Shown here in pieces: positions 43,401 through 52,101 of a DNA stretch of 64,000 nt. The position numbers and the translations under genes are program-made. How positions within the stretch are numbered: position 1 is the stretch's first letter; each line of letters begins with the position of its first letter. Source of the stretch: Saccoglossus kowalevskii (lineage: Eukaryota; Hemichordata; Enteropneusta; Harrimaniidae); contig NW_003141807.1 in assembly GCF_000003605.2 (NCBI RefSeq), positions 291,580-355,579 on the forward strand, written 5' to 3'. A model generated the notes under the pieces. That model was not told where the DNA came from. It ran no database searches and saw only the letters and a list, made by a program, of their open reading frames with translations.

Positions 43401-44315
43401 CTAGCAAAACACTGTTTAGGGGGTACTTTTAACTTATTGATGTAAATAAAGGACTGGACACAGTTGAAGTGAAGGAGTGCGTGTTAATTTTGTATCTTGC
43501 GGCTACAAACAAGATGTAATCTTGGAAAAGCATCGCACCGCTCTGTGTACTGTCGATTGTTTTTTTTGCGACAAGCAGCCATCTTGGATGTTAATAGCTT
43601 CATTGATTCGGCCACTTCGCGTACAGCGATACTAATGTATTTTGACGTTCATGTTTTCGGAGACACGTGTGACGAAAAATTGGCTCAATGCTCAAAATGA
43701 CGTCATAATTTGAAGTTTGTTTACTGGCGTTGAACAGTGACTCTCGTTCAATCTCGATCAGGAACTGGAGCTAGACAGTGGAACGGGTGGTTTCTGTCGC
43801 GGCGAGCTGCCTCCCCAGAAAGGTGAGTAAAGAAACACGTCAATTCAGGGGGCGCCCTCGGGGCGAATTGGGAGAATATATGATAATGATAGGGGAATAC
43901 TAGTACAACACGTGATCAACGTCTGCATGCACCTGTTGTGAAAACTAAGCTTCATTGTTCGGTGGGCGGGCATCGGCTTTGTTCGGGTTTCCTCGCCATG
44001 GGCAAACTGTGGGGGCTCTTTATCGTTTATCGCGTTCATAAAATGGTCCGACACCGTGCGTTTCATGTGATTGCTATACAAAACGTGCGATAAAGTGTAC
44101 ATGTATTTTGGTCAATGCAATTTGCTTATTTAGTCTCCATTGTTGACGGCACTGTTCATCAGCATGAATTTAAACACATACAAATATTGTCGAGGCTCCG
44201 ATAGTGAACCTACATGAATGCAAGACGAAATTGATTTTGGCTCACACGAATAAGTGATGTTGAACAACTTAATCTATATCGCACACCACGCTCCTCTTCG
44301 CAGACGCAACGTACT
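37481..44315. other. No recognisable gene
   Basis: AT-rich DNA. Possible degenerate tRNA-like promoter boxes occur around 37990-38170 but do not fold into a convincing tRNA. A GC-richer segment at 43740-43822 ends in the strong donor-like CAGAAAG|GTGAGTAAAG and could be an untranslated first exon of a plus-strand gene. Nothing else was supported. Confidence 0.4.
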
Positions 44316-44705
44316 TTGGTCATTTTGCGCGGAGCATCAATGTCATTTGTACCACGGTCATTTTCACAATGTACCACGATGATCATCTTCACAATTTATG
44401 TATCACGGTCATATGCACAGTCGACCACGGTTACTTTCACAATGTATCACGGTCGTTTGCATAATATACGACGGTCATTTGCGCAACGTACCACGGTCAC
44501 GTGCAAAATAAACCACGGTCATTTGCGTAATGTGCCACACGGTCATTTGCACAATGTACCGCGGTCATTTTCACAATGAATCACGGCCATTTACGTAAAT
44601 CACCACATTCAAGTTCATTCGCACAGTGTACCACGGCTGTTTGCATAAATCACTACGGTCATTTGCAAAATGCACCAAGGTCCGGCATTTTCGCAATGTG
44701 CAGGG
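44316..44705. repeat. Minisatellite, 22-bp unit, about 16 degenerate copies
   Basis: A tandem array whose unit contains CCACGGTCATTTGCACAAT plus three more bases. Most units are 22 bp; a few are lengthened to 24-28 bp by small insertions. Copies differ at many positions, so the array is old. It produces an open frame on plus that is only a by-product of the period. Each unit holds TTTGCACAAT, similar to a C/EBP-type site, and CGGTCA, similar to a nuclear-receptor half site. Any binding role is inference. Confidence 0.9.
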
Positions 44706-44709
44706 TTTT

Positions 44710-44748
44710 GTTGAACCTCAGACTAGTAATACAAGTCTGAGGTTGAAC
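44710..44748. repeat. Short inverted repeat at the end of the minisatellite
   Basis: The arms GTTGAACCTCAGACT (44710-44724) and AGTCTGAGGTTGAAC (44734-44748) pair at 14 of 15 positions around a 9-nt loop. No gene overlaps, and the origin is unknown. Confidence 0.75.
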
Positions 44749-45709
44749 ATCGTACACATAACGGGCAGACGATCCCCAACCCCGCACTATTCAGGATCGT
44801 AATACAATATAACAGTTTTCCTCAATCTGAAAATACTTGTTGGTATGCTGCCCCAGAAATACGTTACAAATGTACGTACGGATACCATTGAAATAGAAAT
44901 GTTCTGTTCCATATTTATTTGAGTGTATAACACAGAGTGCATTTTGGCCACGACCTACTTCATTTAGCAAACGCCTTCGGCATTTCATGTTATTCTTCTG
45001 GAAAAATAAACAAACTAGGCCCAAAAAACTGTCGACAGTCTAATATATTAATGTAAAAGACATTTTCTATGTTTGACGCCGGAACTTTCAAGGGCAACGT
45101 GGATACTACAATACATGTTCAGAAGAAAACTGAAGCTTGCATACTGAAATAACTGCCTAAAACTGCGCATTTCTTCTGACAGGAAGAGAATCCATTTTGA
45201 TTCTACTCCTTTCGCGCGCATGGTAGCTTAATAACAAGGGCACCCCTGCAACCTGAATGTCGCTTTTTGTGCACTGCAATAAGCGAGCGCCCTCTCGGTA
45301 CTGTAAATTGAAGTTTGTAACTTTGGTGGCGCTGTCACGTTGTCACAAAGTACAAAAAAGAGCACCTGTTCATTAATGCAGATGGAAACAAATTTATAAA
45401 AAAACAACAACAAATGGATAGCCCTCCAGTAATTGCATATTCTTGTAAACGGTTGACGTTATTATTATATCTTATCATGTGACACTCAGGTGTTCAGTTA
45501 TTGACATTCTAAAAAACATCATATGATATATGAAATTAAAGATATTTAATGTAGAGCCATTCCTAAAATAAAATCATGAATCAGTGTCGAATTAGATTTA
45601 TCCAATTGTTAATATTCATTTTAAATTGAAAACAGACCTAGTGGCTAATCATCACATTATTCTAGTGTCATGGCGATTAAAACGTGCTTTTGGCTTGTAT
45701 ATTATATGA
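44749..45709. other. No recognisable gene
   Basis: AT-rich spacer. Open frames are short and unlike known proteins; nothing further seen. Confidence 0.4.
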
Positions 45710-45816
45710 GGTTATTACGAGAATACCTCAAAGTATGCACAAAGACAGTACAGCTGAAATATCGATGCGACGGCGTACTGTCTGGGTGCATACTTTGAGG
45801 TATGCTCGTAATAACC
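45710..45816. repeat. 107-bp foldback element
   Basis: Two 42-bp arms (45710-45751 and 45775-45816) pair at 39 of 42 positions around a 23-nt centre. The outer ends read GGTTATTACGAG and CTCGTAATAACC. It could be a minimal foldback transposon or, if transcribed, a hairpin RNA. No gene overlaps. Confidence 0.88.
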
Positions 45817-46808
45817 ATAGGAGTGCTGAAATCCAAAATGTTTAGAACAGAATCAGCGAACTTGTGTGGAGTACAGGTCAAACCCTGGTGGCAGCCATGT
45901 TTGTTTTTATTATTAGAGGACGCTTACGCGCGTGATCATTCCATATTTGGAATTAACATTTCTTTATATAGTAGGATGAAAATACCCCGTAAAATACCGC
46001 AACATTACGACACGCTGTAACTTATGGCGTTACGGTGACATATTACTGTATTGTAAAGTCTTCTCCGTTATGATGTGATAAAAAAAAATGCAATTAGTAA
46101 CATTGATATAGTGAAGCCAGTCAATTTGGACTCCAAGAACCATGCCACTTGTGTAGATAGTTAATGCTGATGATGGAGGAGAAGTCTGGCAACAGATACT
46201 AGACACATTAGCCGAATGATTTGGTGTACCATTGTTCACATTTGCTTTAGTAATGATAATATTAGGATTGTTGTCTGGCCGTATTTAGGTAAAGAGTTAC
46301 CATATTTGGATAACTTTACTCTGTTCAGTCTTGAACTGGTATACATATATTTTTTTATCTAGGATTGGCGTTATTTGGTCTACTTGAACTCGATTGTATT
46401 TACAATTAGCCTCATGCAGCCTAAGATTGGTCATATTGGTTTTGGATTGGTCACATTCGCTCAACCATTGTTCATATTTGATATAATATTGTTCACACAA
46501 TGTACTCTGAAATCCTTGTATGCAATTTAGTCATTGGGGGGGGGTCACCAGATTTGCAGGTTAAAAATCCTTCATTTTTTTCCGAGCGAAGTACATTTTA
46601 TTCTGTTAAATTAATCCAGCTACATATCCCAGAAGAACATCTTCCTCAACCTTATAGAAGAAAAAGAGGAAATAGAAAGGTAAAAAAACAAGTAAACAAA
46701 AAATTAGAACGTTTGCTTTACCACAAAGTTTGTAATCCCTGTAATTTATAATAGGATTAACCTAAACCTAATGACCCACCACGCGCAGCGCTGGCACATT
46801 GCTTGAAA

Positions 46809-46823
46809 CACAGAGGGACTGTG
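46809..46823. mobile_element. Micro-palindrome copy 1 with 7-bp flanking direct repeats
   Basis: A 15-bp core CACAGAGGGACTGTG is flanked on both sides by CTTGAAA (46802-46808 and 46824-46830). The direct identity extends further on both sides because the core ends match the flanks. The arrangement matches copies at 49240 and 50254, and it looks like an extremely shortened transposon with its target duplication. Confidence 0.55.
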
Positions 46824-46830
46824 CTTGAAA

Positions 46831-47340
46831 CAATAAAATTTTATACGCGTAGGTTTTCTTTACGTACTAGGTTGAAAACAGTGTCAATATCACCTTCTTT
46901 ATTGGCTAAAAGTCTCGTTTTTGCCATGAAGATTGAAGTGTTTGCTCAATGTTGAAGGCGCACCATGGCACAACTGATATTGACACACACATGTAGAGTG
47001 AAATCAGGATCGGAAATGTCACTGACACATTTTCGGGGAGTCTCTCTCTCTCTGCTGATTTTAATCCATGCCCGTATGAGTTCTCCTGGAAAATGTTCTC
47101 CCCAATAACATTTTGCATTCCGAGGTTGTTGAATGAATAATTTAGCGCAAATATGAATTGGTGAAAGTAGTCCAATTGGGTTAAACAGGAGATGTTTCTG
47201 TTTATAAACAGGGAATCTTATAAAATACAGATCAAACTGAAACTGATGATGGTGGAGTGTATGTGTTATATGATAGAAATTCTCGGGTAGTACAAGTATC
47301 TGGTTTTATCATACATTTTTTGACATATAATTGACATATA
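46831..47340. other. No gene; region 3' of the first GT31 gene
   Basis: AT-rich. A minus-strand AATAAA (46903-46898) lies about 720 nt past the GT31 stop codon and is one possible poly(A) signal for it. A TCTCTC tract lies at 47041-47054. Confidence 0.35.
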
Positions 47341-47450
47341 ATTGTTGTCTGTGAAATTGCTCTAAAATAGCAAATTTTGAATATTTTGCTTCAATATCAT
47401 TGTGGTCTGTAAAATTGTTCTAAAATAGCACGTTTTGAATTTAATTTGCC
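47341..47450. repeat. Two-copy tandem duplication, about 58-bp period
   Basis: The segment from ATTGTTGTCTGTGAAATTG to TTTTGAAT is repeated at about 47399 with several substitutions; both copies contain TCTAAAATAGCA. It lies downstream of the first GT31 gene. Confidence 0.75.
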
Positions 47451-47504
47451 AAATTTTCTTGAAATACGGTACGAAAAGTAACTGTAAAACATTGCCATGT
47501 TGTA

Positions 47505-47559
47505 TGCATTTATGGAGAATCTCCAAGGCTCATTGTCTTGAAGATTCTCCATAAATGCA
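47505..47559 (-). other. Perfect 18-bp-stem hairpin downstream of a GT31 gene
   Basis: The arms TGCATTTATGGAGAATCT (47505-47522) and its exact reverse complement (47542-47559) enclose a 19-nt loop. It begins 62 nt after the last base of the stop codon of the minus-strand GT31 gene, so it is probably in that gene's 3' UTR. It could act as an RNA stem, or be a small foldback insertion. Confidence 0.8.
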
Positions 47560-47621
47560 CATAATATAGCAATGAACATTTCCATGTTATATATGATGCA
47601 ATGCTCATCCGTCCAATCACA

Positions 47622-48683
47622 TTATAACATGCGTCCTGTCTTCCTATACCCCGATTCAACACATGGATACAAGAGTATGCGCTTGGGTTGCTGGGCATAT
47701 TGTAACATTTTCCATGCAAATAACTGATGAGATGGCGCCTTGTGATGTGACGTAAACAACCACCGCAGTTTGCATCTATCGGGGTCAGAATATATGGACC
47801 AATCGTGACCAAATCGCGTGTCGTTTACTACGTCTACGCCAATCTTCCGTAAACAAATCCCCACGAACACGTCTTCCCAGTTGAGGTAGATCAAAGATGG
47901 CGCTATGTCTCGTACCTTCTCGACCACGTCACGTGACAGCACGTATCCGGTCCCGACCAAATATGGCGGATAAACCGGATCCGGATATGAGTCAAACTGA
48001 GTATTCCACTTACTCATTGGAGATCTGATCACCGTGGAGTTTTGGGATACCTGACCCAAGGCAAGTTTTGTTCGCGGCTTACTTATAAGCACTCTCATGA
48101 GAGAGTCATAATTGACAAAAACGTCATCGTCCGTTTTCAAAATATAAGAGACGCGTGGACAATAATCCACCGCCCAACGAAATGCATGAATTGTCTTCAA
48201 CGTCAGATTTAAATAATCGTCTGTAAAATCAAATAGAAGTATGTCTCTGAAGGCGTTAGCCTCTTGTTGAATCTCGTTCATCAATTCTTGGTCATGGCTC
48301 TTCGCCAACAAGAACACGGTGGCAACACCCTTGTCGTTTTCTAACGTTGTATTTCCCCAAGTACGTCGAATTGCTGTCCGTTCGGCAATGTTTTTGTTTT
48401 GTGATGTCACAATAGTCAACAGAAACACATCTCTGGTTCTGCAGATATCCCGCTGGTTTATGATATATCCCAAGTCGTTTGCCACGAATCTCTTTCCCGA
48501 GAGGAAGTTTGAGTTGTTATAATAGATCGGTTGTGGTCCCAGGGGTTGGAGCTTAAGGCGTCTAGTTACCTTGTCATGACTGCTGTGGCTGATGTGTAAT
48601 GCAATGAAGAAATAAAAACTGGTATATACACAACTTAAGATAACAATAACACACACTTGGTTAATTAGTCGTTTTGGAAACAT
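47622..48683 (-). CDS. GT31 beta-1,3-glycosyltransferase (beta-1,3-galactosyltransferase-like), paralog A
   Basis: 353 residues, intronless coding region. A short cytoplasmic N-terminus is followed by one membrane segment (about residues 8-30, hydrophobic with many Phe, Val and Ile), giving the type II Golgi topology of the family. The stem is followed by the catalytic domain. It shows the family motifs AIRRTWG (104-110), a VFLLAKS strand (about 123-129), DDYLNLTLKT (155-164), the metal-binding DDD (185-187) in ILKTDDDVF, YLVGTGYVLS (241-250) and EDVFVG (270-275). Sequons near residues 56, 111, 159, 215 and 287 suggest N-glycosylation. Members transfer Gal or GlcNAc in beta-1,3 linkage from a UDP-sugar to glycans; the substrate cannot be told here. 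Length is usual for the family. An acceptor lies 50 nt before the ATG, so the gene probably has an untranslated upstream exon. Confidence 0.93.
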   Translation of the reverse strand: MFPKRLINQVCVIVILSCVYTSFYFFIALHISHSSHDKVTRRLKLQPLGPQPIYYNNSNFLSGKRFVANDLGYIINQRDICRTRDVFLLTIVTSQNKNIAERTAIRRTWGNTTLENDKGVATVFLLAKSHDQELMNEIQQEANAFRDILLFDFTDDYLNLTLKTIHAFRWAVDYCPRVSYILKTDDDVFVNYDSLMRVLISKPRTKLALGQVSQNSTVIRSPMSKWNTQFDSYPDPVYPPYLVGTGYVLSRDVVEKVRDIAPSLIYLNWEDVFVGICLRKIGVDVVNDTRFGHDWSIYSDPDRCKLRWLFTSHHKAPSHQLFAWKMLQYAQQPKRILLYPCVESGYRKTGRML

Positions 48684-48733
48684 TCTCTTCGTAAAATTGG
48701 CCAGTTTCAGTCTGCCATGCCATTCTCACTAAC
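48684..48733 (-). promoter_or_regulatory. 5' leader of paralog A after a splice acceptor, with upstream ORFs
   Basis: On minus, GGGTTTTCTTCGCAG ends at 48734 and is a good acceptor. The 50-nt leader that follows has an ATG at 48723-48721 opening a 20-codon frame. That frame runs out of phase over the real start and stops at 48663-48661. A second ATG close by opens a four-codon frame. These could reduce translation of the enzyme. The splicing is predicted, not shown. Confidence 0.5.
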
Positions 48734-49239
48734 CTGCGAAGAAAACCCAAAAGTTAAACACAACATATAAACCTTCCACAATGAAACTGTACCTTATTTT
48801 TATAAATATAGTTGAAAACAAATGAACTTTCATTCAAATTCAAATATTCAATAGTGATTACCATAAGAGCTCTACACCCACAATGCACGCTTGTACTTTT
48901 ATACACGTGACATAGAAACTGCAGCCCTTCGCCGCTTATTTAAAATGAAGCGCTCGCCAGGTTACAAGTCCATTTCTGGATTGGCCAATTTGAAATCTAA
49001 CGTGCATATATGTATATAATCATAAAACGTCTTCGGGTTTCTGTCGCTCACTCTATTCCCCCACTGAATTGATTATCATAGGGCCTGTACCAGCTGGTTC
49101 GTTCACATCGTTTGTGACCATGACATTGAACGACTACTACCACGCTCACGACTTGAACTCATTGACTGTTAAATACTTTCCCCATAAAAGTTGTTGGGAG
49201 ATTGACAAGAAACGTTCAAAAAGCTGACCAGGCTTAGAC
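48734..49239. other. Likely 5' intron of paralog A; nothing else seen
   Basis: Sequence upstream of the predicted acceptor. The first exon was not found. No other feature was supported. Confidence 0.35.
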
Positions 49240-49265
49240 CACAGTCCCTAGATAGAGGGACTGTG
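49240..49265. mobile_element. Micro-palindrome copy 2 with 7-bp flanking direct repeats
   Basis: The 26-bp core begins CACAGTCCCT and ends AGGGACTGTG (10-bp perfect arms, 6-nt centre AGATAG). CTTAGAC directly flanks it on both sides (49233-49239 and 49266-49272); with the base before, the direct repeat is 8 bp. It has the same architecture as copies at 46809 and 50254. Confidence 0.65.
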
Positions 49266-49498
49266 CTTAGACTATTGACAGTGAATTATCAGGAGGAGAA
49301 ATTCTTCACCGGGGTTCTCCACACGTGTCAGGGGGGAATATCGTCTCGTCTCTCTATCGCGTCCCCTTGAGGTACGGGATCGGGAAAGTCACTTAAGCTT
49401 ACAGTCAAATAAGACATACACAACAAAATACGTTTCAACTCTCGTCCTAGTCGGTCAGTCGAGCACTCTATAAGACACAGCGCCCTGGGGAAAAGTCC

Positions 49499-49577
49499 CC
49501 AAGACTATCGCAAGGCTGACCCAAGACTGCCTCTAGACTGCGTCAAGACTCGCCCAAGACTCTCTAAGACTAGACTG
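49499..49577. repeat. Degenerate short tandem repeat, CAAGACT unit
   Basis: About seven copies of a CAAGACT-type motif at 10-13 bp spacing, with CTAGACTGCGTC-like variants repeated twice. It lies upstream of the first GT31 gene and has no coding role seen. Confidence 0.6.
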
Positions 49578-50253
49578 CGTCTGTCGTGGTCATACAGCCA
49601 ATCACACTAAGTACTGAACACGTCATATCTTTTGATTAATCGTTCACTACATTAATAACTGCGAATACCAACTGTCAGAAATAGTAGTCAGAATAGCGAC
49701 GGTTATCTCTAAATTAGTTCCAAACCACTGAGCCAAGTTCCGTCCAGAACTTCAAATGGGCCGAAACGATGACAGACATAACACAGCCATTCACTAGTAA
49801 TCAGCTAATTAAGTCGATTAACAGATACGTGCAAATAATTTCATCACAGAATGATTTCCTAGGACTTAAAATATCATAGACTCCACAAGTTGTATCAGAA
49901 AATATTCACTAACTCCCTGCGCGGCATGATCAGTTCAGTTCAACGACAAGTAACAAGCAGCGAGGTTTGACTCATGACTTTACTGCTTTTGTCGTAGTTT
50001 CGAATTGTTTTTGTACTAATTATGTCTTCCAGAGTCCGCCGTGCAGTATCTCCTGTGTTCCAAATTTATTCCGACATTTACATCGCTCTCATCGGCAACA
50101 ATGTAAATAGGACTACTATATGTTTGCTTAATGATATACATCATGTGCGAATTCTACAAATCACAGGGATGCAATTGGATGACAATGGTTGGATGACAAT
50201 AGACATCAGACAACCAACGAAACATATTGGCAACGCAGCGTTTTCTATTGAAG

Positions 50254-50291
50254 CACAGCCCGTCTATCCCTCTATCGATAGAGGGGCTGTG
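50254..50291. mobile_element. Micro-palindrome copy 3 with 7-bp flanking direct repeats
   Basis: The 38-bp core begins CACAGCCC and ends GGGGCTGTG, and has an inner perfect palindrome CCCTCTATCGATAGAGGG. ATTGAAG flanks it directly on both sides (50247-50253 and 50292-50298). It is the longest of the three copies; an extra GTCTAT in the left arm breaks the symmetry. Confidence 0.65.
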
Positions 50292-50347
50292 ATTGAAGTA
50301 ATGCGTGCCACGCTTGTTTAGGTCATCATTTCTCATCATATCAATAA

Positions 50348-50446
50348 ACGTTGCCGAGCAACGAGACTATCATTAGATCTCACAAAATAACGCGAGATCT
50401 ATTCATATTCCCACCAATTATCCCGAGATATCGCGATATATCGCGA
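50348..50446. repeat. Cluster of small palindromes rich in CGCG and GATATC
   Basis: Three inverted repeats lie within 100 bp: CGTTGC-CGA-GCAACG near 50348-50362, AGATCTC...GAGATCT near 50374-50400, and a perfect 16-bp palindrome TCGCGATATATCGCGA at 50431-50446. No gene overlaps. They may be protein-binding sites or a decayed foldback. Confidence 0.55.
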
Positions 50447-51409
50447 GACATAACCAGATTACGTTGATACGCTGAGAGATATATGTGTATGCCCAGACAA
50501 CTAATTAATTTATTAGTTGACTGAGGTGTATGACACCGGCTATCCCCGGGCCATGTTTCGGTAACCCTGAACACAAAAAAACATGACTGTTAACACACAA
50601 AATGCTATGATTGCTTGAAACGCAGCAATATACATTTCCAGAAAAAATATCGAAAACCTTCCGCAAAATCCGCAACAGCGAGAAATATCGTTTTGGGTGG
50701 GTTGTCTGAGAATAGACTGAATTTGCGTATCGGTTGTTGCATCGGTCCCATGGTCGGTGAGTGTGATTCGTGGGTTGTGTAATACACGCACTTTGGAAGC
50801 TTTTATATATTCACCTCTAGCTGTAACTAATGTGGTTTATTCAAAGTTTACACTCGGCGATACAGGTCATAGTACAGTTTACGCTAATGACCAACGTTCA
50901 TTTACTACAGGGTACTTTAGTTGATTTTTTTTTGTTCACTTCGTGGGTTGGCATACACATATATTTCTACATTGTTGTATACGATGAAGAATCAAAATAA
51001 CGTGAGTTCTGTATAATAATATATTTCAGTAATTGATTTTACTGTGGTATGTATGGGCACTGTCTTTATAATCTACTACATGTAATATGGCCGCCCTCAT
51101 TCATTCGCCTTAAATCGAAAACGCAGCTAAAAAAACAGCACCGCTAAGTTCACGCGAACTGGATGTCATAACGATAACATATTCGCAACATACACGATGA
51201 ACTTGGCATTTGTCTGAAAAGGTTCTCTTTATCGAGGTCTTCAGATCAGCGTCTCCACGTCAGGGCTTAGCGAGAGCTGCGAGTATTTGTCTTCCCATCA
51301 TGGCGGTGACCTAACCTGAACTTACCGATTCTTATCAAGTTAACTGTTGACGTATTGGCAAACATTTGCGAACCAAACCAATCAAATGAATAACTGACTG
51401 AATGACCGA
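50447..51409. other. No recognisable gene
   Basis: AT-rich spacer with only short, unsupported open frames. Confidence 0.4.
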
Positions 51410-51523
<114 letters not shown>

Positions 51524-52025
51524 CAAGAAAGAAGCATATATGCACAAATATATGCAAATAAGGAATCTTTGTGTTCAAACTAAATAAAAATAGTTGGGGA
51601 GGAGGGGCAACATGACAGTATATGGCACATTTTATACCCGAGAATATAGAATGTATGCTCTTGTAATTTGTCGCAGATGTCAGATCTCTCCTAGCATATA
51701 CATCATATTTGAGATAAATAGCCACTTGGTAATTATCTCCTGACAAATATGCTAATTTCCCAAATGAAGGCTACCAATAATCGTTGCTTTCTTTATATTA
51801 ACCCAACATAAAACGAAATATTCCAACTAAAATCTATTCACTTTTGATGTATGAATTGTTATGATGAATCATGATTTCACTTGCTGCATATGAAATAATT
51901 AATTAATTTAAATAATAGTTTCTAAAATACATTTCAATCGCACTAGACTGTGGGTTTAGCTTACAGTTTGTCTATTCACGGCCAAAGTGTGGAGCGATGC
52001 AGATTGCATTGCAACATAAGTAGTA

Positions 52026-52101
52026 ATGTTCAAAACGAAATCATCGACCATTGTTGCCATTGTCGGCGCCCTGTATGTAAATCTGGCGGCGGGAAATGAT
52101 G
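52026..52101 (+). CDS. Orphan first coding exon with a signal peptide (partial gene)
   Basis: The ATG at 52026 starts 25 codons plus one base, ending at a strong donor G|GTGAGT (GT at 52102-52103). The peptide has a basic start (MFKTK) and a hydrophobic stretch STIVAIVGALYVNLAA, then GND, with likely cleavage after the second Ala. A phase-1 intron straight after a signal peptide is typical of secreted and cell-surface proteins in animals. GC content rises locally. The mature protein cannot be identified. Two possible phase-1 acceptors lie downstream at 53388 and 55917 (see findings), neither proven. The gene runs opposite to the two GT31 genes and starts between them. Confidence 0.5.

Noticed and set aside
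44316-44579. 87-residue plus-strand open frame
   Set aside because: It is produced by the 22-bp minisatellite reading in a 66-bp super-period.
50022-50321. 99-residue plus-strand open frame
   Set aside because: Its end runs through micro-palindrome copy 3, no family is recognised, and the start context is weak.
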